64,000 bases of DNA from an uncultured Desulfosarcina sp. (lineage in GTDB: Bacteria; Desulfobacterota; Desulfobacteria; Desulfobacterales; Desulfosarcinaceae): contig NZ_OY764190.1 in assembly GCF_963668215.1 (NCBI RefSeq), positions 4,712,001 through 4,776,000 of the forward strand, read 5' to 3'. Numbering within the stretch: position 1 is the stretch's first letter; each line of letters starts with the position of its first letter. A model generated the notes under the pieces. The model had not been told where the DNA came from. It saw only the letters and a program-made list of their open reading frames with translations, and did no database searches. The position numbers were made by a program, and so were the translations under genes. Positions 24,118 to 32,455 of the stretch are shown here, piece by piece.

Positions 24118-26012
24118 TGTACTTTCGACACCCCTGTTAATAGTTTTACGTGCAATTAATTTTTGCCTTTACGGTTTGATAAATACTTCCGGGTCAACCC
24201 CCATAGCCTGTAAAAATTCCAACTGAACAGGCTTTAACGGCCTGACCAGTTGTCTTCGTTTTCCTGATTTCGCTACCAGTATGCTTAAGAATTTCGTCGT
24301 CATCATAAAAGAGGTCGGTCGCTTGGTCGGGCGATTTTTCCAGCCGCTGATTTCGCTTTTAGTTCTTTCCAGATGTTGACGCATACAGCGCTCCATCAAG
24401 CGCCAAATCAGAAGTGCGATTACAAGGATCAAACCAAGCACTTCGATACGTTTCGGCTTTTTCAAAAAGATGGAGTTGACGATTACCGGGTCTTTCAAGA
24501 ATCCGAAGTTTTGTTCGATACCGCTCTGGTTCTTATACAACTCCAAAAGAGTAACGGCGGACCATTGGATCCGCTCCTTGGTCCCGGACAGGTTGGTTAA
24601 TAAAACAAAGCATCCGGCCTCAAGACGCAAGGGAGTGATTGCCTCCGTATCCTTTTCAATCTTGACATCAAGAAGATATTCGTAACCGATGGGCGTACGT
24701 GGTTTTCCTTTGGCGGGTCTTCCCCGGCGATATTTGGCCTTTTCCCTGATTTCATACCGTAGTCTGTGATAGCTGTTTGGGGTGGCTTTACCGATCTTTT
24801 CTGCTGCAGCCTCGGCATCGGCCCGGCAATAAAAGGGGCCTGCGTTAATCTTTTTGCCGTGGGTTTCCAGATCTTTGCGTTTTTGCTCAAGCAATCGATC
24901 AATACGCTTATGGCGACGTTTGTCATGAGCGGAAGAGTGCACAACGATGGCGCGGTAGGTTTCACCATAGAGCTCTACGGTGGTTTCAAATCCACGGTAA
25001 ACCGCAGCAGGGCGCTTTTTCGTAGCCGGTGTCTGATTGAGTTCGCCAAAATCAATCCAATTCTCGGCGATAACGGCCTCGGAGATGGCACGGCTACACT
25101 CCTTGTAGGTGGCTGGCAGCCGGGTCAGGAATTTTACGTTTTTATCTCTCGATTTTTCGAGATTGTCCGGCGTGACAAAAGCCGAGTCCGCTACGTATAC
25201 GAAGGCTCCCGGTTTAAGCCCGTGCCGGGCCATGTGCTTTGAGACGCCTCCTAAAAGTTCGTTGTTCAACGTTTTATCCGATGCGTTGCCGTCTTCGGTG
25301 GTCCCCAAGATGGGGATGTTCCGATCCACGCACAGCATTGAAACGATAAACTGCTTCAGATCCGGACGCTTGTCCTTGCTGTGACCATAGGTGATTTTAA
25401 GTGGTGGATCGACAAAGTCATAATCTCCGAAAACACTGATGGAGGTGGTATCGAAATGTAAACGACGGGGATCGACGTCAAACACGCCAATGGCCTTTTG
25501 AGCGATCTGCGAGAACACCTTTTGTGTGCCGGTGTCGAAGATCTTGTCCAGCACACGGCCAATATTGTAGTCACAGAAAAGTTCCGGTTTGACATCGCAA
25601 CCCAACATCAATTCAGTGTCCTTCTCCTGAAAGAATTCTTCCATCCGGTACAAAGGGGTTCTTCCCGAAAGTGTGTCCAACACCATGGCCAGAATAGCGA
25701 CTCCCGGTGAGAGTTCCATTTCGCTGTCAACCAAGGTGTCCAGTGTCTCGACCAGTTCAATCTTTTTGGCGAAGTCTTTGATGATCGGCAGATGGCCGAC
25801 TTCTGAAAATGTCAGATTATCGGGAACCAGATTCTCCATTTTGCCCTCCCTAAGCTCATATTGAACACGTGAGGGCATAACTATCAGATATTATTAACAA
25901 AGTCTAGGCATAAACATTTAACGTAATATCAATACGTTAAAGCCTATAACGTTCCAGGCTCATTGGGAAATAAATTCAGTTCGTTTCAAGGAAAAGGGGG
26001 GTCGAAAGTATG
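24118..26012 (-). mobile_element. Inner insertion sequence, IS1634 family, 1895 bp
   Basis: Inverted termini around 24118-24138 (TGTACTTTCGACACCCCTGTT) and 25992-26012 match in at least 17 of 21 positions as complements. A 6-base target duplication TCTCAA flanks the element exactly (24112-24117 and 26013-26018). It carries a single intact transposase gene. The exact duplication and the intact gene point to a recent insertion into the upstream region of the outer IS. Confidence 0.9.
24169..25839 (-). CDS. IS1634-family transposase
   Basis: A 556-residue transposase started at ATG 25839 behind GGGAGGG. The N-terminus (MENLVPDNLTFSEVGHLPII) is the DUF4277 domain found at the start of IS1634 transposases. 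DDE residues lie in LHFDTTSISVFGDYD, YVADSAFVTPDN and NQSGIEQNFGFLKDP. A basic stretch AKYRRGRPAKGKPR precedes the third acidic residue. The frame is full length for the family and shows no disruption. Confidence 0.93.
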   Translation of the reverse strand: MENLVPDNLTFSEVGHLPIIKDFAKKIELVETLDTLVDSEMELSPGVAILAMVLDTLSGRTPLYRMEEFFQEKDTELMLGCDVKPELFCDYNIGRVLDKIFDTGTQKVFSQIAQKAIGVFDVDPRRLHFDTTSISVFGDYDFVDPPLKITYGHSKDKRPDLKQFIVSMLCVDRNIPILGTTEDGNASDKTLNNELLGGVSKHMARHGLKPGAFVYVADSAFVTPDNLEKSRDKNVKFLTRLPATYKECSRAISEAVIAENWIDFGELNQTPATKKRPAAVYRGFETTVELYGETYRAIVVHSSAHDKRRHKRIDRLLEQKRKDLETHGKKINAGPFYCRADAEAAAEKIGKATPNSYHRLRYEIREKAKYRRGRPAKGKPRTPIGYEYLLDVKIEKDTEAITPLRLEAGCFVLLTNLSGTKERIQWSAVTLLELYKNQSGIEQNFGFLKDPVIVNSIFLKKPKRIEVLGLILVIALLIWRLMERCMRQHLERTKSEISGWKNRPTKRPTSFMMTTKFLSILVAKSGKRRQLVRPLKPVQLEFLQAMGVDPEVFIKP

Positions 26013-26067
26013 TCTCAACCATCTTGCCGCCACCCAAAACGGGGAAACTTCAGGTACTATACTTCAA

Positions 26068-26099
26068 GGCGGGGTGATTGCGATCACCCTGCCTTTTTT
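26068..26099 (+). terminator. Rho-independent terminator just right of the IS pair
   Basis: Arms GGCGGGGTGAT (26068-26078) and ATCACCCTGCC (26083-26093), one G-T pair, 4-base loop, then six T. It belongs to the DNA that existed before the IS insertion and may have been the terminator of the chalcone-isomerase-like gene, now 3.7 kb away. Confidence 0.75.
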
Positions 26100-26286
26100 G
26101 TGGCTACAGTCAATCGGTGCAATTATGAAGTCGGTGCCATAATCTGAAGATAACTATTACTTAGATTTCCCATATATCAGGGTGCCAGCGAAACGTTTTT
26201 CATATACTCAGTTTTTAACATATCGTAACGTATTTGATTTAAGGGATATTTTAAGATTCTTATATAAAAAAGAAGATTGAATTTTT

Positions 26287-26304
26287 TTGGCACTATAAGT
26301 GCTA
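26287..26304 (+). promoter_or_regulatory. Sigma-54 (-24/-12) promoter of the PEP-CTERM gene
   Basis: TTGGCACTATAAGTGCTA: full TTGGCAC at -24, GG and GC exactly ten bases apart, and TGCT at -12. The start codon is 57 bases beyond the -12 GC. The DNA upstream is AT-rich, as expected for activator and IHF binding. PEP-CTERM systems are known to use the PrsK/PrsR pair, whose regulator is a sigma-54 activator; neither gene is in this window. Confidence 0.65.
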
Positions 26305-26358
26305 TCAAGTAGCAAACCCAGAAAAATGCTTTGTCGTTTAATTTTATAGGAGAACCAG

Positions 26359-27063
26359 ATGAAGAACATTCTTAGATTGTTGCTATCTGTATCAGTGTTA
26401 CTGGTATTCAGTACAGGTGCTTTTGCGAGCTTAATTAAAGCAAATGACACCGTTACTGTATCCTCCGGCGACTATCGAATCGGTTCGGGTGGAGAATTTG
26501 AGCTTACAGTTAACAATGAATATTCACTAACCAGTTTTTGCGTAGAGCGTGATGAATATATAAATTTCTCTGGTACCTTTACCGTGGCAAGTGTGAGTGA
26601 CACCGCAACAGGCGGTGGTGCAAACACCAACACCGGAGACGTCATCTCCGACGCTTCACAATGGGTCATGAGCATGTGGATTAATGATTTCAATGCATTC
26701 GTAGATGAAATAAACGCTTTCATTAATTCATCTGATTCCAGCTATGACAGGTGGAATTATAACAAGACTGGAGATTATGCTCAAATGATCCAAGAGGCAA
26801 TCTGGTTTTTTGAAGAAGAAGATAGCTACGACAATGTAATCATTGATCTAATGATGAGTTATACGAATTTCTATAATGATGGTAAATGGCTATCGTCAGA
26901 TTATCTAAACGACACGGTTTTAGTCGTCAACCTTTTGAATGGGAATAGTGAGGCTCAAAGTCAGCTTGTAGTTGCTCCGGTACCCGAACCCGCAACAATG
27001 CTGCTCTTGGGCGCAGGGTTGATCGGCATAGCCGGATTGAGCCGCAGGAAATTCAAAAGTTAG
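26359..27063 (+). CDS. PEP-CTERM sorting-domain protein
   Basis: A 234-residue exported protein. Residues 1-23 are a signal peptide (ILRLLLSVSVLLVFSTGAFA). The C-terminal 27 residues are the PEP-CTERM sorting signal: VPEPATM, a hydrophobic helix with LLLGAGLIGIAGL, then SRRKFK. Such proteins are cut and anchored or released by an exosortase (EpsH/XrtA type) together with exopolysaccharide. The body is rich in Ser, Thr, Asn and Asp with one Cys (Cys61 region, TSFCVERDEY) and resembles the short surface-layer-like PEP-CTERM proteins of unknown structure. AGGAGA precedes the ATG; a strong terminator follows the stop. No exosortase is in the window. Confidence 0.9.
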   Translation: MKNILRLLLSVSVLLVFSTGAFASLIKANDTVTVSSGDYRIGSGGEFELTVNNEYSLTSFCVERDEYINFSGTFTVASVSDTATGGGANTNTGDVISDASQWVMSMWINDFNAFVDEINAFINSSDSSYDRWNYNKTGDYAQMIQEAIWFFEEEDSYDNVIIDLMMSYTNFYNDGKWLSSDYLNDTVLVVNLLNGNSEAQSQLVVAPVPEPATMLLLGAGLIGIAGLSRRKFKS

Positions 27064-27095
27064 GAAAAAACCCTCCTGAAAAGTTTTTTCCTTAA

Positions 27096-27136
27096 AAAAA
27101 TCGGGTGCCGCGATGGTCGCGGTACCCGATTTTTTA
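27096..27136. terminator. Bidirectional terminator between the PEP-CTERM gene and leuA
   Basis: Arms AATCGGGTGCCGCGA (27099-27113) and TCGCGGTACCCGATT, loop TGG, with an A tract on the left and a T tract on the right. It ends the PEP-CTERM transcript on the plus strand and, read on the minus strand, the ilv-leu operon. Confidence 0.9.
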
Positions 27137-27175
27137 TTGCAGGAAGGACGTAACCCCTCCTTCCGTCCTCAGAAC

Positions 27176-28714
27176 CTACAGCGTCTGCGAAGCCTTAACC
27201 GGATGTGCTTTCAAATACTCCAGCCGGTTCAACCCATTCACATAGGCTTTGGCGCTGGCGGTGATGATGTCCGGATCGGAGCCGCGGCCCAAGGCCACCA
27301 GACCGTTTTCCCGCAACCGGACCGTCACCTCGCCCTGGGCGTCCGTGCCGCCGGTCAGGGCGCTGACGGTGAAACGCAGCAGTTCGGCACCGGTTCCGGT
27401 CAACTGAGCAATGGTGTTAAAAGCCGAGTCGATGGGACCGTTGCCATAGTTGGCGCCCTTCACGCTACGGTCGTTGATGGAGAGCTTGACGCTGGCCATG
27501 GGCATGACCGTCGTGCCGCAGGTTACATGCAGATACTCCAGTTTGAAAACTTCGGAAGATCGCAGCACACCCTCGGTGACCAGGGCCTCGAGGTCTTCGT
27601 CCATGACGTGTTTTTTTCTGTCGGCCAGCGCCTTGAACTGTTTGAAGACCGTTTTCAATTCCTCGTCGGAAAGATCGTATCCCAACTGTTTTAAATGGGT
27701 GTGCAGGGCATGCCGACCGGAGTGTTTGCCCAGGACCAGCTGGTTTTTACTCAAGCCGATGGTTTCCGGTTTCATGATCTCGTAGGTCATGGGATTTTTC
27801 AGCACACCGTCCTGATGGATGCCGGCTTCATGGGCAAAGGCATTGGCTCCCACGATGGCCTTGTTGGGCTGGACCATGATGCCAGTGATCATGCTCACCA
27901 GACGGCTGGTGGGGTAGATATGCTCGGTGCGGATGCCGGTCTCGAAGGGCATCAGGTTGTTGCGGGTGTGCAGGGCCATGACCACTTCTTCCATGGAGGT
28001 GTTGCCGGCCCGTTCGCCGATGCCGTTGATGGTCACTTCCGCCTGGCGGGCGCCCGCATTGATGGCCGCAACGGTGTTGGCCGTGGCCAGGCCCAAATCA
28101 TTGTGACAGTGGACACTCAACGTGGCCTTGTGCATGTTGGGCGTATGGGCTATGACATACCGGACCATCTCCTCGAATTCCTTAGGAATGGCGTACCCCA
28201 CGGTGTCCGGCAGATTGATGGTGGTCGCGCCCGCCTCGATGGCCGCCCCGAACACCTTGCACAGATAGTCGCGGTCGCTGCGGGAGCCGTCTTCGGCGGA
28301 AAACTCCACATTTTCGGTGAAGGTTTTGGCATAGCGCACGGCTTCCACTGCCGCGTTGAGCACTTCATCCCGGCTCATTTTCAGCTTGTACTTCAGATGC
28401 AGGTCCGACGTGGCGATGAAGGTGTGGATGCGGGGTTTGGCCGCGTGCTGGACGGCCGACCATGCCAGATCGATATCTTCCTTGTTGGTTCTTGCCAGTC
28501 CGGCAATTTCGGTGGCTTCGAGCCGTTGGGCGATTTTTGTTACCGCTTCGAGATCGCCTTCCGATGCGGCCGGAAAACCCGCCTCGATAACATCGACCCC
28601 CAGCTTTTCCAACTGAATGGCCAGACGCAGTTTCTCGTTGGTATTCATGCTGGCGCCGGGGCTCTGCTCACCGTCCCGCAGGGTGGTATCGAATATTTTT
28701 ACACGTTCGGTCAT
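27176..28714 (-). CDS. leuA: 2-isopropylmalate synthase
   Basis: A 512-residue enzyme that condenses 2-ketoisovalerate with acetyl-CoA, the first step of leucine synthesis. The N-terminus FDTTLRDGEQSPGASMN is the TIM-barrel active site; HCHNDLGLATAN holds the metal-binding His pair; NGIGERAGNTSMEEV is the second family signature. The C-terminal 150 residues form the allosteric (leucine-binding) domain. The length is normal for LeuA of the bacterial long type. It is the last gene of the ilv operon, 316 bases after cimA, and ends at the shared terminator. Confidence 0.96.
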   Translation of the reverse strand: MTERVKIFDTTLRDGEQSPGASMNTNEKLRLAIQLEKLGVDVIEAGFPAASEGDLEAVTKIAQRLEATEIAGLARTNKEDIDLAWSAVQHAAKPRIHTFIATSDLHLKYKLKMSRDEVLNAAVEAVRYAKTFTENVEFSAEDGSRSDRDYLCKVFGAAIEAGATTINLPDTVGYAIPKEFEEMVRYVIAHTPNMHKATLSVHCHNDLGLATANTVAAINAGARQAEVTINGIGERAGNTSMEEVVMALHTRNNLMPFETGIRTEHIYPTSRLVSMITGIMVQPNKAIVGANAFAHEAGIHQDGVLKNPMTYEIMKPETIGLSKNQLVLGKHSGRHALHTHLKQLGYDLSDEELKTVFKQFKALADRKKHVMDEDLEALVTEGVLRSSEVFKLEYLHVTCGTTVMPMASVKLSINDRSVKGANYGNGPIDSAFNTIAQLTGTGAELLRFTVSALTGGTDAQGEVTVRLRENGLVALGRGSDPDIITASAKAYVNGLNRLEYLKAHPVKASQTL

Positions 28715-29030
28715 TGTTGTTCTCCTTTTTTATGCAGATCAGGATTCTCTTTTTCGTTCGAATGATGTGATGTTTATCTTGATCGGCCAAAGGCGATCTT
28801 CTGGAGCGCACCCGACCTGTCATTCCCGCGAAGGGAGAAATCCAAAAGAATTTTAGCAGTGAAATCCCCGCCTGCGCGGGGATGGCAGCAACAGGAATTC
28901 AGCGGTCGGTCAGGCGATAGTGAGCATGGGCCGCGGGATTCGGCCTTTGGCGTTTCCCGCGGCGTTGATACCTTCCTTGGTGGGATTCATGATCGTTTCG
29001 TCTTTCAGAAGTAAGTGTCGGACCGTTCCA
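28715..29030. repeat. Spacer between cimA and leuA with a REP-like palindrome
   Basis: A 316-base non-coding gap inside the operon. It holds CTGTCATTCCCGCGAAGGGA near 28816 and the hairpin ATCCCCGCCTGCGCGGGGAT at 28864-28883, the usual parts of a REP-like dispersed repeat. A 26-codon frame at 28912-28992 (minus) has no clear ribosome site and is not called. Confidence 0.6.
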
Positions 29031-30692
29031 TCACGCATTGCATGACATGGACCAGCCCAGTTTGAGATCCTTGACTTTCCGGTTTTCGGTGGACGGCTGA
29101 TTCTTTTGGGCCTCTTTGGCCAGTTTGAACTGGAAACTGTCGGCCAGGGCCTGCCAACTGGCTTCGATGATATCTTCGGATACGCCGATGGTGCTCCAGA
29201 TCTGCTCGTGGTCGCGGGATTCGATGAATACCCGGACCTTGGCAGCCGTACCATCCCTACCGTCCACCACGCGCACCTTGAAGTCCACCAGCTGCATGGC
29301 GTCAAGATCCGGGTAGAAATTGCCCAACGCCTTTCTCAGGGCATTGTCCAGGGCGCTGACCGGTCCCAGACCCTCGGCGGCGGTTATCTCTTCGCTGTCG
29401 CCCACCGATATCTTGATGGTGGCATGGGCCGAGCAAGGCAGGTCCTTGTCCTTTTCGATGGTCACCCGAAAGGACTCCAAATCGAACAGCGGCTTGAACT
29501 GCTCGGTAAACTTCTCCAGCATGATCCTGAAGGAGCCGTCGGCCACGTCGAACTGGTAGCCCTCGTCTTCCATCTGCTTGATGGCCTTGACGATGGTCTT
29601 GCTGTCGCAACCGTTGGCGCACAGGTCCACGCCCATTTCCCTGGCCTTGTATTCCACATTGCTCTTGCCGGCCAGATCGGACATCAGGACCCGGCGCTGG
29701 TTGCCGACCACTTCCGGGTCGATGTGCTCGTAGGCCCGGGACTCCTTCATGATGGCGCTGACGTGGATGCCGCCCTTGTGGGCAAAGGCGCTGTGGCCGA
29801 CGAAAGGACGGGTATTCAAGGGTACGATGTTGGCCGTCTCGCTGACGAAGCGGGAAAGGCTCTTTAACCTGCACAACTTCTTTTCCGGGATGCAGGTGCG
29901 CTTCATTTTGGCGCTGAACACCGGAATCAGGGTGGTGAGGTCGGCGTTACCGCAGCGTTCCCCGTAGCCGTTGATGGTGCCGTGGACCATGACGGCCCCG
30001 CAGTTTACGGCGGATACGGCGTTGGCCTCGGCCATGCCGCAGTCGTTGTGGGTGTGGATGCCCAGCTTCATGCGGCTGGCGTCCAGACCCTGTTTTTTCA
30101 GGGCCTGCTTGACCGAGCGGATAATGGCGTCCACCTCATGGGGCAGGGTACCCCCGTTGGTGTCGCAAAGAACCAAAAAATCAGCACCGGCATCGGCAGC
30201 CGCTGCCAGGGTTTCCACGGCGTAATCGGGGGACTCCTTATACCCGTCGAAGAAATGTTCGGCGTCGTAGATCACCTCAAGGCCGCTTTTCTTGAGAAAA
30301 TCCACGCTGTCCGCAATCATGGAGATATTCTCGGCCAAGGTGTTGCCCATTATGGTTTCCACATGTAAGGGCCAGCTTTTGCCGAAGATCGCTGCCGCGG
30401 GCGTTTCGGTTTTCAAAATGGCCTGCAGGTTGGGATCGTCGGCGGCAGGAATGCCTGCTTTGCAGGTGGAGCCGAAGGCGGTGATGCGCGTGGTGGCGAA
30501 GCGCTCGCGTTTGGCCAGATCGAAAAACCGGATGTCGCGGGGATTGGAGCCGGGCCATCCGCCCTCGACATAGTGAATGCCCATTTCATCCAGGCGCAGG
30601 GCGATCTTTAACTTCTCGTCTGCGGTGAACGTGATATTTTCTCCCTGAGTTCCGTCTCTCAGGGTGGTGTCGTAGATCAGGAGCGGTTCCAT
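29031..30692 (-). CDS. cimA: (R)-citramalate synthase
   Basis: A 553-residue member of the LeuA/CimA family. It condenses pyruvate with acetyl-CoA to citramalate, giving 2-ketobutyrate for isoleucine without threonine. The N-terminus IYDTTLRDGTQGENITFTAD, the GIHTHNDCGMAEANAV metal site, HGTINGYGERCGNADL and the C-terminal regulatory domain fit the CimA (TIGR00977-type) group rather than LeuA. Its place between ilvC and leuA shows that isoleucine is made by the pyruvate route in this organism, in common with other Desulfobacterota. It lies 72 bases after ilvC. Confidence 0.93.
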   Translation of the reverse strand: MEPLLIYDTTLRDGTQGENITFTADEKLKIALRLDEMGIHYVEGGWPGSNPRDIRFFDLAKRERFATTRITAFGSTCKAGIPAADDPNLQAILKTETPAAAIFGKSWPLHVETIMGNTLAENISMIADSVDFLKKSGLEVIYDAEHFFDGYKESPDYAVETLAAAADAGADFLVLCDTNGGTLPHEVDAIIRSVKQALKKQGLDASRMKLGIHTHNDCGMAEANAVSAVNCGAVMVHGTINGYGERCGNADLTTLIPVFSAKMKRTCIPEKKLCRLKSLSRFVSETANIVPLNTRPFVGHSAFAHKGGIHVSAIMKESRAYEHIDPEVVGNQRRVLMSDLAGKSNVEYKAREMGVDLCANGCDSKTIVKAIKQMEDEGYQFDVADGSFRIMLEKFTEQFKPLFDLESFRVTIEKDKDLPCSAHATIKISVGDSEEITAAEGLGPVSALDNALRKALGNFYPDLDAMQLVDFKVRVVDGRDGTAAKVRVFIESRDHEQIWSTIGVSEDIIEASWQALADSFQFKLAKEAQKNQPSTENRKVKDLKLGWSMSCNA

Positions 30693-30723
30693 GGCTCTTT
30701 CTCCTTGAAACGGCTGTGAGCGG

Positions 30724-30760
30724 GGATCCGGCCGATGGATTTCGCCGGACCCCCGGATCC
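30724..30760. other. Stem-loop between ilvC and cimA
   Basis: GGATCCGG at 30724-30731 pairs with CCGGATCC at 30753-30760. In the direction of the operon (minus) no T run follows, so it should not terminate; it may stabilise or process the ilvC message. Confidence 0.4.
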
Positions 30761-30764
30761 GTTT

Positions 30765-31817
30765 TTATTTGCGCCTGTTTTCCGGACGCAGGGAGCGCAC
30801 GGCAGCACCGGCCCGCCACATCTCCGAGTCGTGAATGGCTTTCAATTCGGCGTTCAATTTGTCCCGGTAGTCCGGGGCACTGTTGCAGGTCAGGGTCCGC
30901 CGAGTCTCTTCTCCGGTGACCACGCTTTCGTATAACTGTTCGAACAGCGGTGCGACGGCCTCGCGGAAGCGGGGGGCCCAATCCAGCGCGCCGCGCTGGG
31001 CCGTGGTGCTGCAGTTGGCGTACATCCAGTCCATGCCGTTCTGGGCCACCAGGCGAATCAGGCTCTGGGTGAGTTCTTCCACGGTTTCGTTGAAGGCCTC
31101 GCTCGGGCTGTGGCCGTTTTTGCGCAGCACGTTGTACTGAGCTTCCATGACGCCGGCCAGGGCGCCCATAAGAATCCCGCGTTCGCCGGTGAGGTCGCTG
31201 TGGACTTCTTTTTCAAAGGTGGTTGGGAACAGATAGCCGGAGCCGATGGCGATGCCCAGGGCAAGGGTCCGCTCCTTGGCCCGGCCGGTAAAGTCCTGAT
31301 GAACGGCGAAACTGGAGTTGATGCCGCTGCCGTCCAGAAAATTGGTCCGCACCGTGGTGCCGGAGCCTTTGGGTGCCGCCAGGATGACGTCCACATTTTC
31401 CGGGGGGACGATGCCGGTCTGGTCGCGGTAAACGATGCCGAAACCGTGGGAGAAGTACAGGGCGTCGCCTTCGTTGAGGCAATCTTTAATGGTGGGCCAC
31501 ATGGCCACCTGGCCGGCGTCGGAGAGCAGGTACTGGATCACGGTGGCCTTGCGGGCCGCCTCCTCGATGGACAAAAGGGTTTTCCCTGGAACGAAACCGT
31601 CGGCCACGGCTTTGTCCCAAGAGGCGGTCCCTTCCCGCTGCCCGACAATTACGGCAATTCCGTTGTCGCGCATGTTCAATGCCTGTCCCGGCCCCTGCAC
31701 GCCGTAGCCGAGCACGGCCACCGTTTCGTTTTCCAGCACCTCCCGGGCGCGCTGGAGGGTGAATTCGTCCGAGGTGATCACTTCTTCAATCGTTCCGCCA
31801 AAATCGATATTTGCCAT
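30765..31817 (-). CDS. ilvC: Ketol-acid reductoisomerase
   Basis: A 350-residue NADPH enzyme that isomerises and reduces acetolactate and acetohydroxybutyrate. The Rossmann entry AVLGYGVQGPGQALNMRDNG, the GQREGTASWDKA cofactor loop, SHGFGIVYRD, and the metal-binding Asp/Glu set in HSDLTGERGILMGALAG are visible. The GVQGPG form differs from the common GSQGHA of class I enzymes and fits a lineage seen in some anaerobes. It is the fourth gene of the operon, 110 bases after ilvH. Confidence 0.95.
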   Translation of the reverse strand: MANIDFGGTIEEVITSDEFTLQRAREVLENETVAVLGYGVQGPGQALNMRDNGIAVIVGQREGTASWDKAVADGFVPGKTLLSIEEAARKATVIQYLLSDAGQVAMWPTIKDCLNEGDALYFSHGFGIVYRDQTGIVPPENVDVILAAPKGSGTTVRTNFLDGSGINSSFAVHQDFTGRAKERTLALGIAIGSGYLFPTTFEKEVHSDLTGERGILMGALAGVMEAQYNVLRKNGHSPSEAFNETVEELTQSLIRLVAQNGMDWMYANCSTTAQRGALDWAPRFREAVAPLFEQLYESVVTGEETRRTLTCNSAPDYRDKLNAELKAIHDSEMWRAGAAVRSLRPENRRK

Positions 31818-31927
31818 CGAATACTCCTTGAAATGTTCTTTATTTACCGGCAGGTCTGCAGTCCGTCACCGCCGGGTCGGTTGCTCCGATTTTGCCTGCC
31901 CGCCCCGACGGCGGCCAGGCAACCGGA

Positions 31928-32419
31928 TCAGTTGGGCTCCCTGAACAGGGCGATGGTGCCGGTGCGGGCGATCTTTTTGATGCCCATGGGTTTGAGCAGA
32001 TTGATCAGCGCCCGCATCTTGTCCTCGGTCCCGGTGGCCTCGATGATGTAGTATTCGGGTCCCACGTCAACGACCTTGCACCTGAAGATGTCCACGATCC
32101 GCAGAATCTCGTCGCGGTCCTCCGGTTTGGCCCGCACACAGACCAAAGCCATCTCCCGTTGAACCGATCGAGACCCGGTAAGGTCCCTGAGCTTGATCAC
32201 ATTGATGAGTTTTCGAAGCTGCTTTTCGATCTGTTCAACGAGCGGTTCATTGGCTTTGGTGACAATGGTGATCCGGGATACTTTAGGATCGATGGTTTCC
32301 GCCACGCACAGGCTTTCTATGTTGAATCCCCGGCCGCTGAACAATCCCACGATCCGGGAGAGCACCCCCGGTTCGTTGTCCACCAGCATGGTCAATATGT
32401 GTTTTTCCTCTTTCATCAT
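31928..32419 (-). CDS. ilvH: Acetolactate synthase, regulatory small subunit
   Basis: A 163-residue protein with an N-terminal ACT domain (HILTMLVDNEPGVLSRIVGLFSGRGFNIESL) and a C-terminal ACT-like half (IVDIFRCKVVDVGPEYYIIEATG). It binds valine and tunes the catalytic subunit IlvB. Two in-frame ATG (32419, 32416) are equally likely starts. It follows ilvB by 36 bases, the usual pairing. Confidence 0.95.
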   Translation of the reverse strand: MMKEEKHILTMLVDNEPGVLSRIVGLFSGRGFNIESLCVAETIDPKVSRITIVTKANEPLVEQIEKQLRKLINVIKLRDLTGSRSVQREMALVCVRAKPEDRDEILRIVDIFRCKVVDVGPEYYIIEATGTEDKMRALINLLKPMGIKKIARTGTIALFREPN

Positions 32420-32455
32420 TACGTTCCTATCCCCTATCTTCAGGCGGAAGCGCCA

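Larger units (their letters stand above)
22545..26055 (-). mobile_element. Outer insertion sequence (IS4-superfamily type), interrupted by an IS1634-family element
   Basis: Terminal inverted repeats are ACCTAAAGTTTCC at 22545-22557 and, at 26043-26055, the complement of ACCTGAAGTTTCC (12 of 13 match). Immediately outside both ends is the same 5-base duplication ACTAT (22540-22544 and 26056-26060). Inside are one transposase gene and the inner IS at 24118-26012. Removing the inner element and one copy of its 6-base duplication leaves about 1.6 kb, normal for an IS with a 440-residue transposase. Confidence 0.85.

Noticed and set aside
28912..28992. A 26-codon frame between cimA and leuA, considered as a leuA leader peptide
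   Set aside because: It has no Leu-codon cluster, no attenuator hairpin after it and no good ribosome site.
30724..30760. The hairpin between ilvC and cimA as an intrinsic terminator
   Set aside because: The T run follows only on the plus strand, opposite to the direction of transcription.
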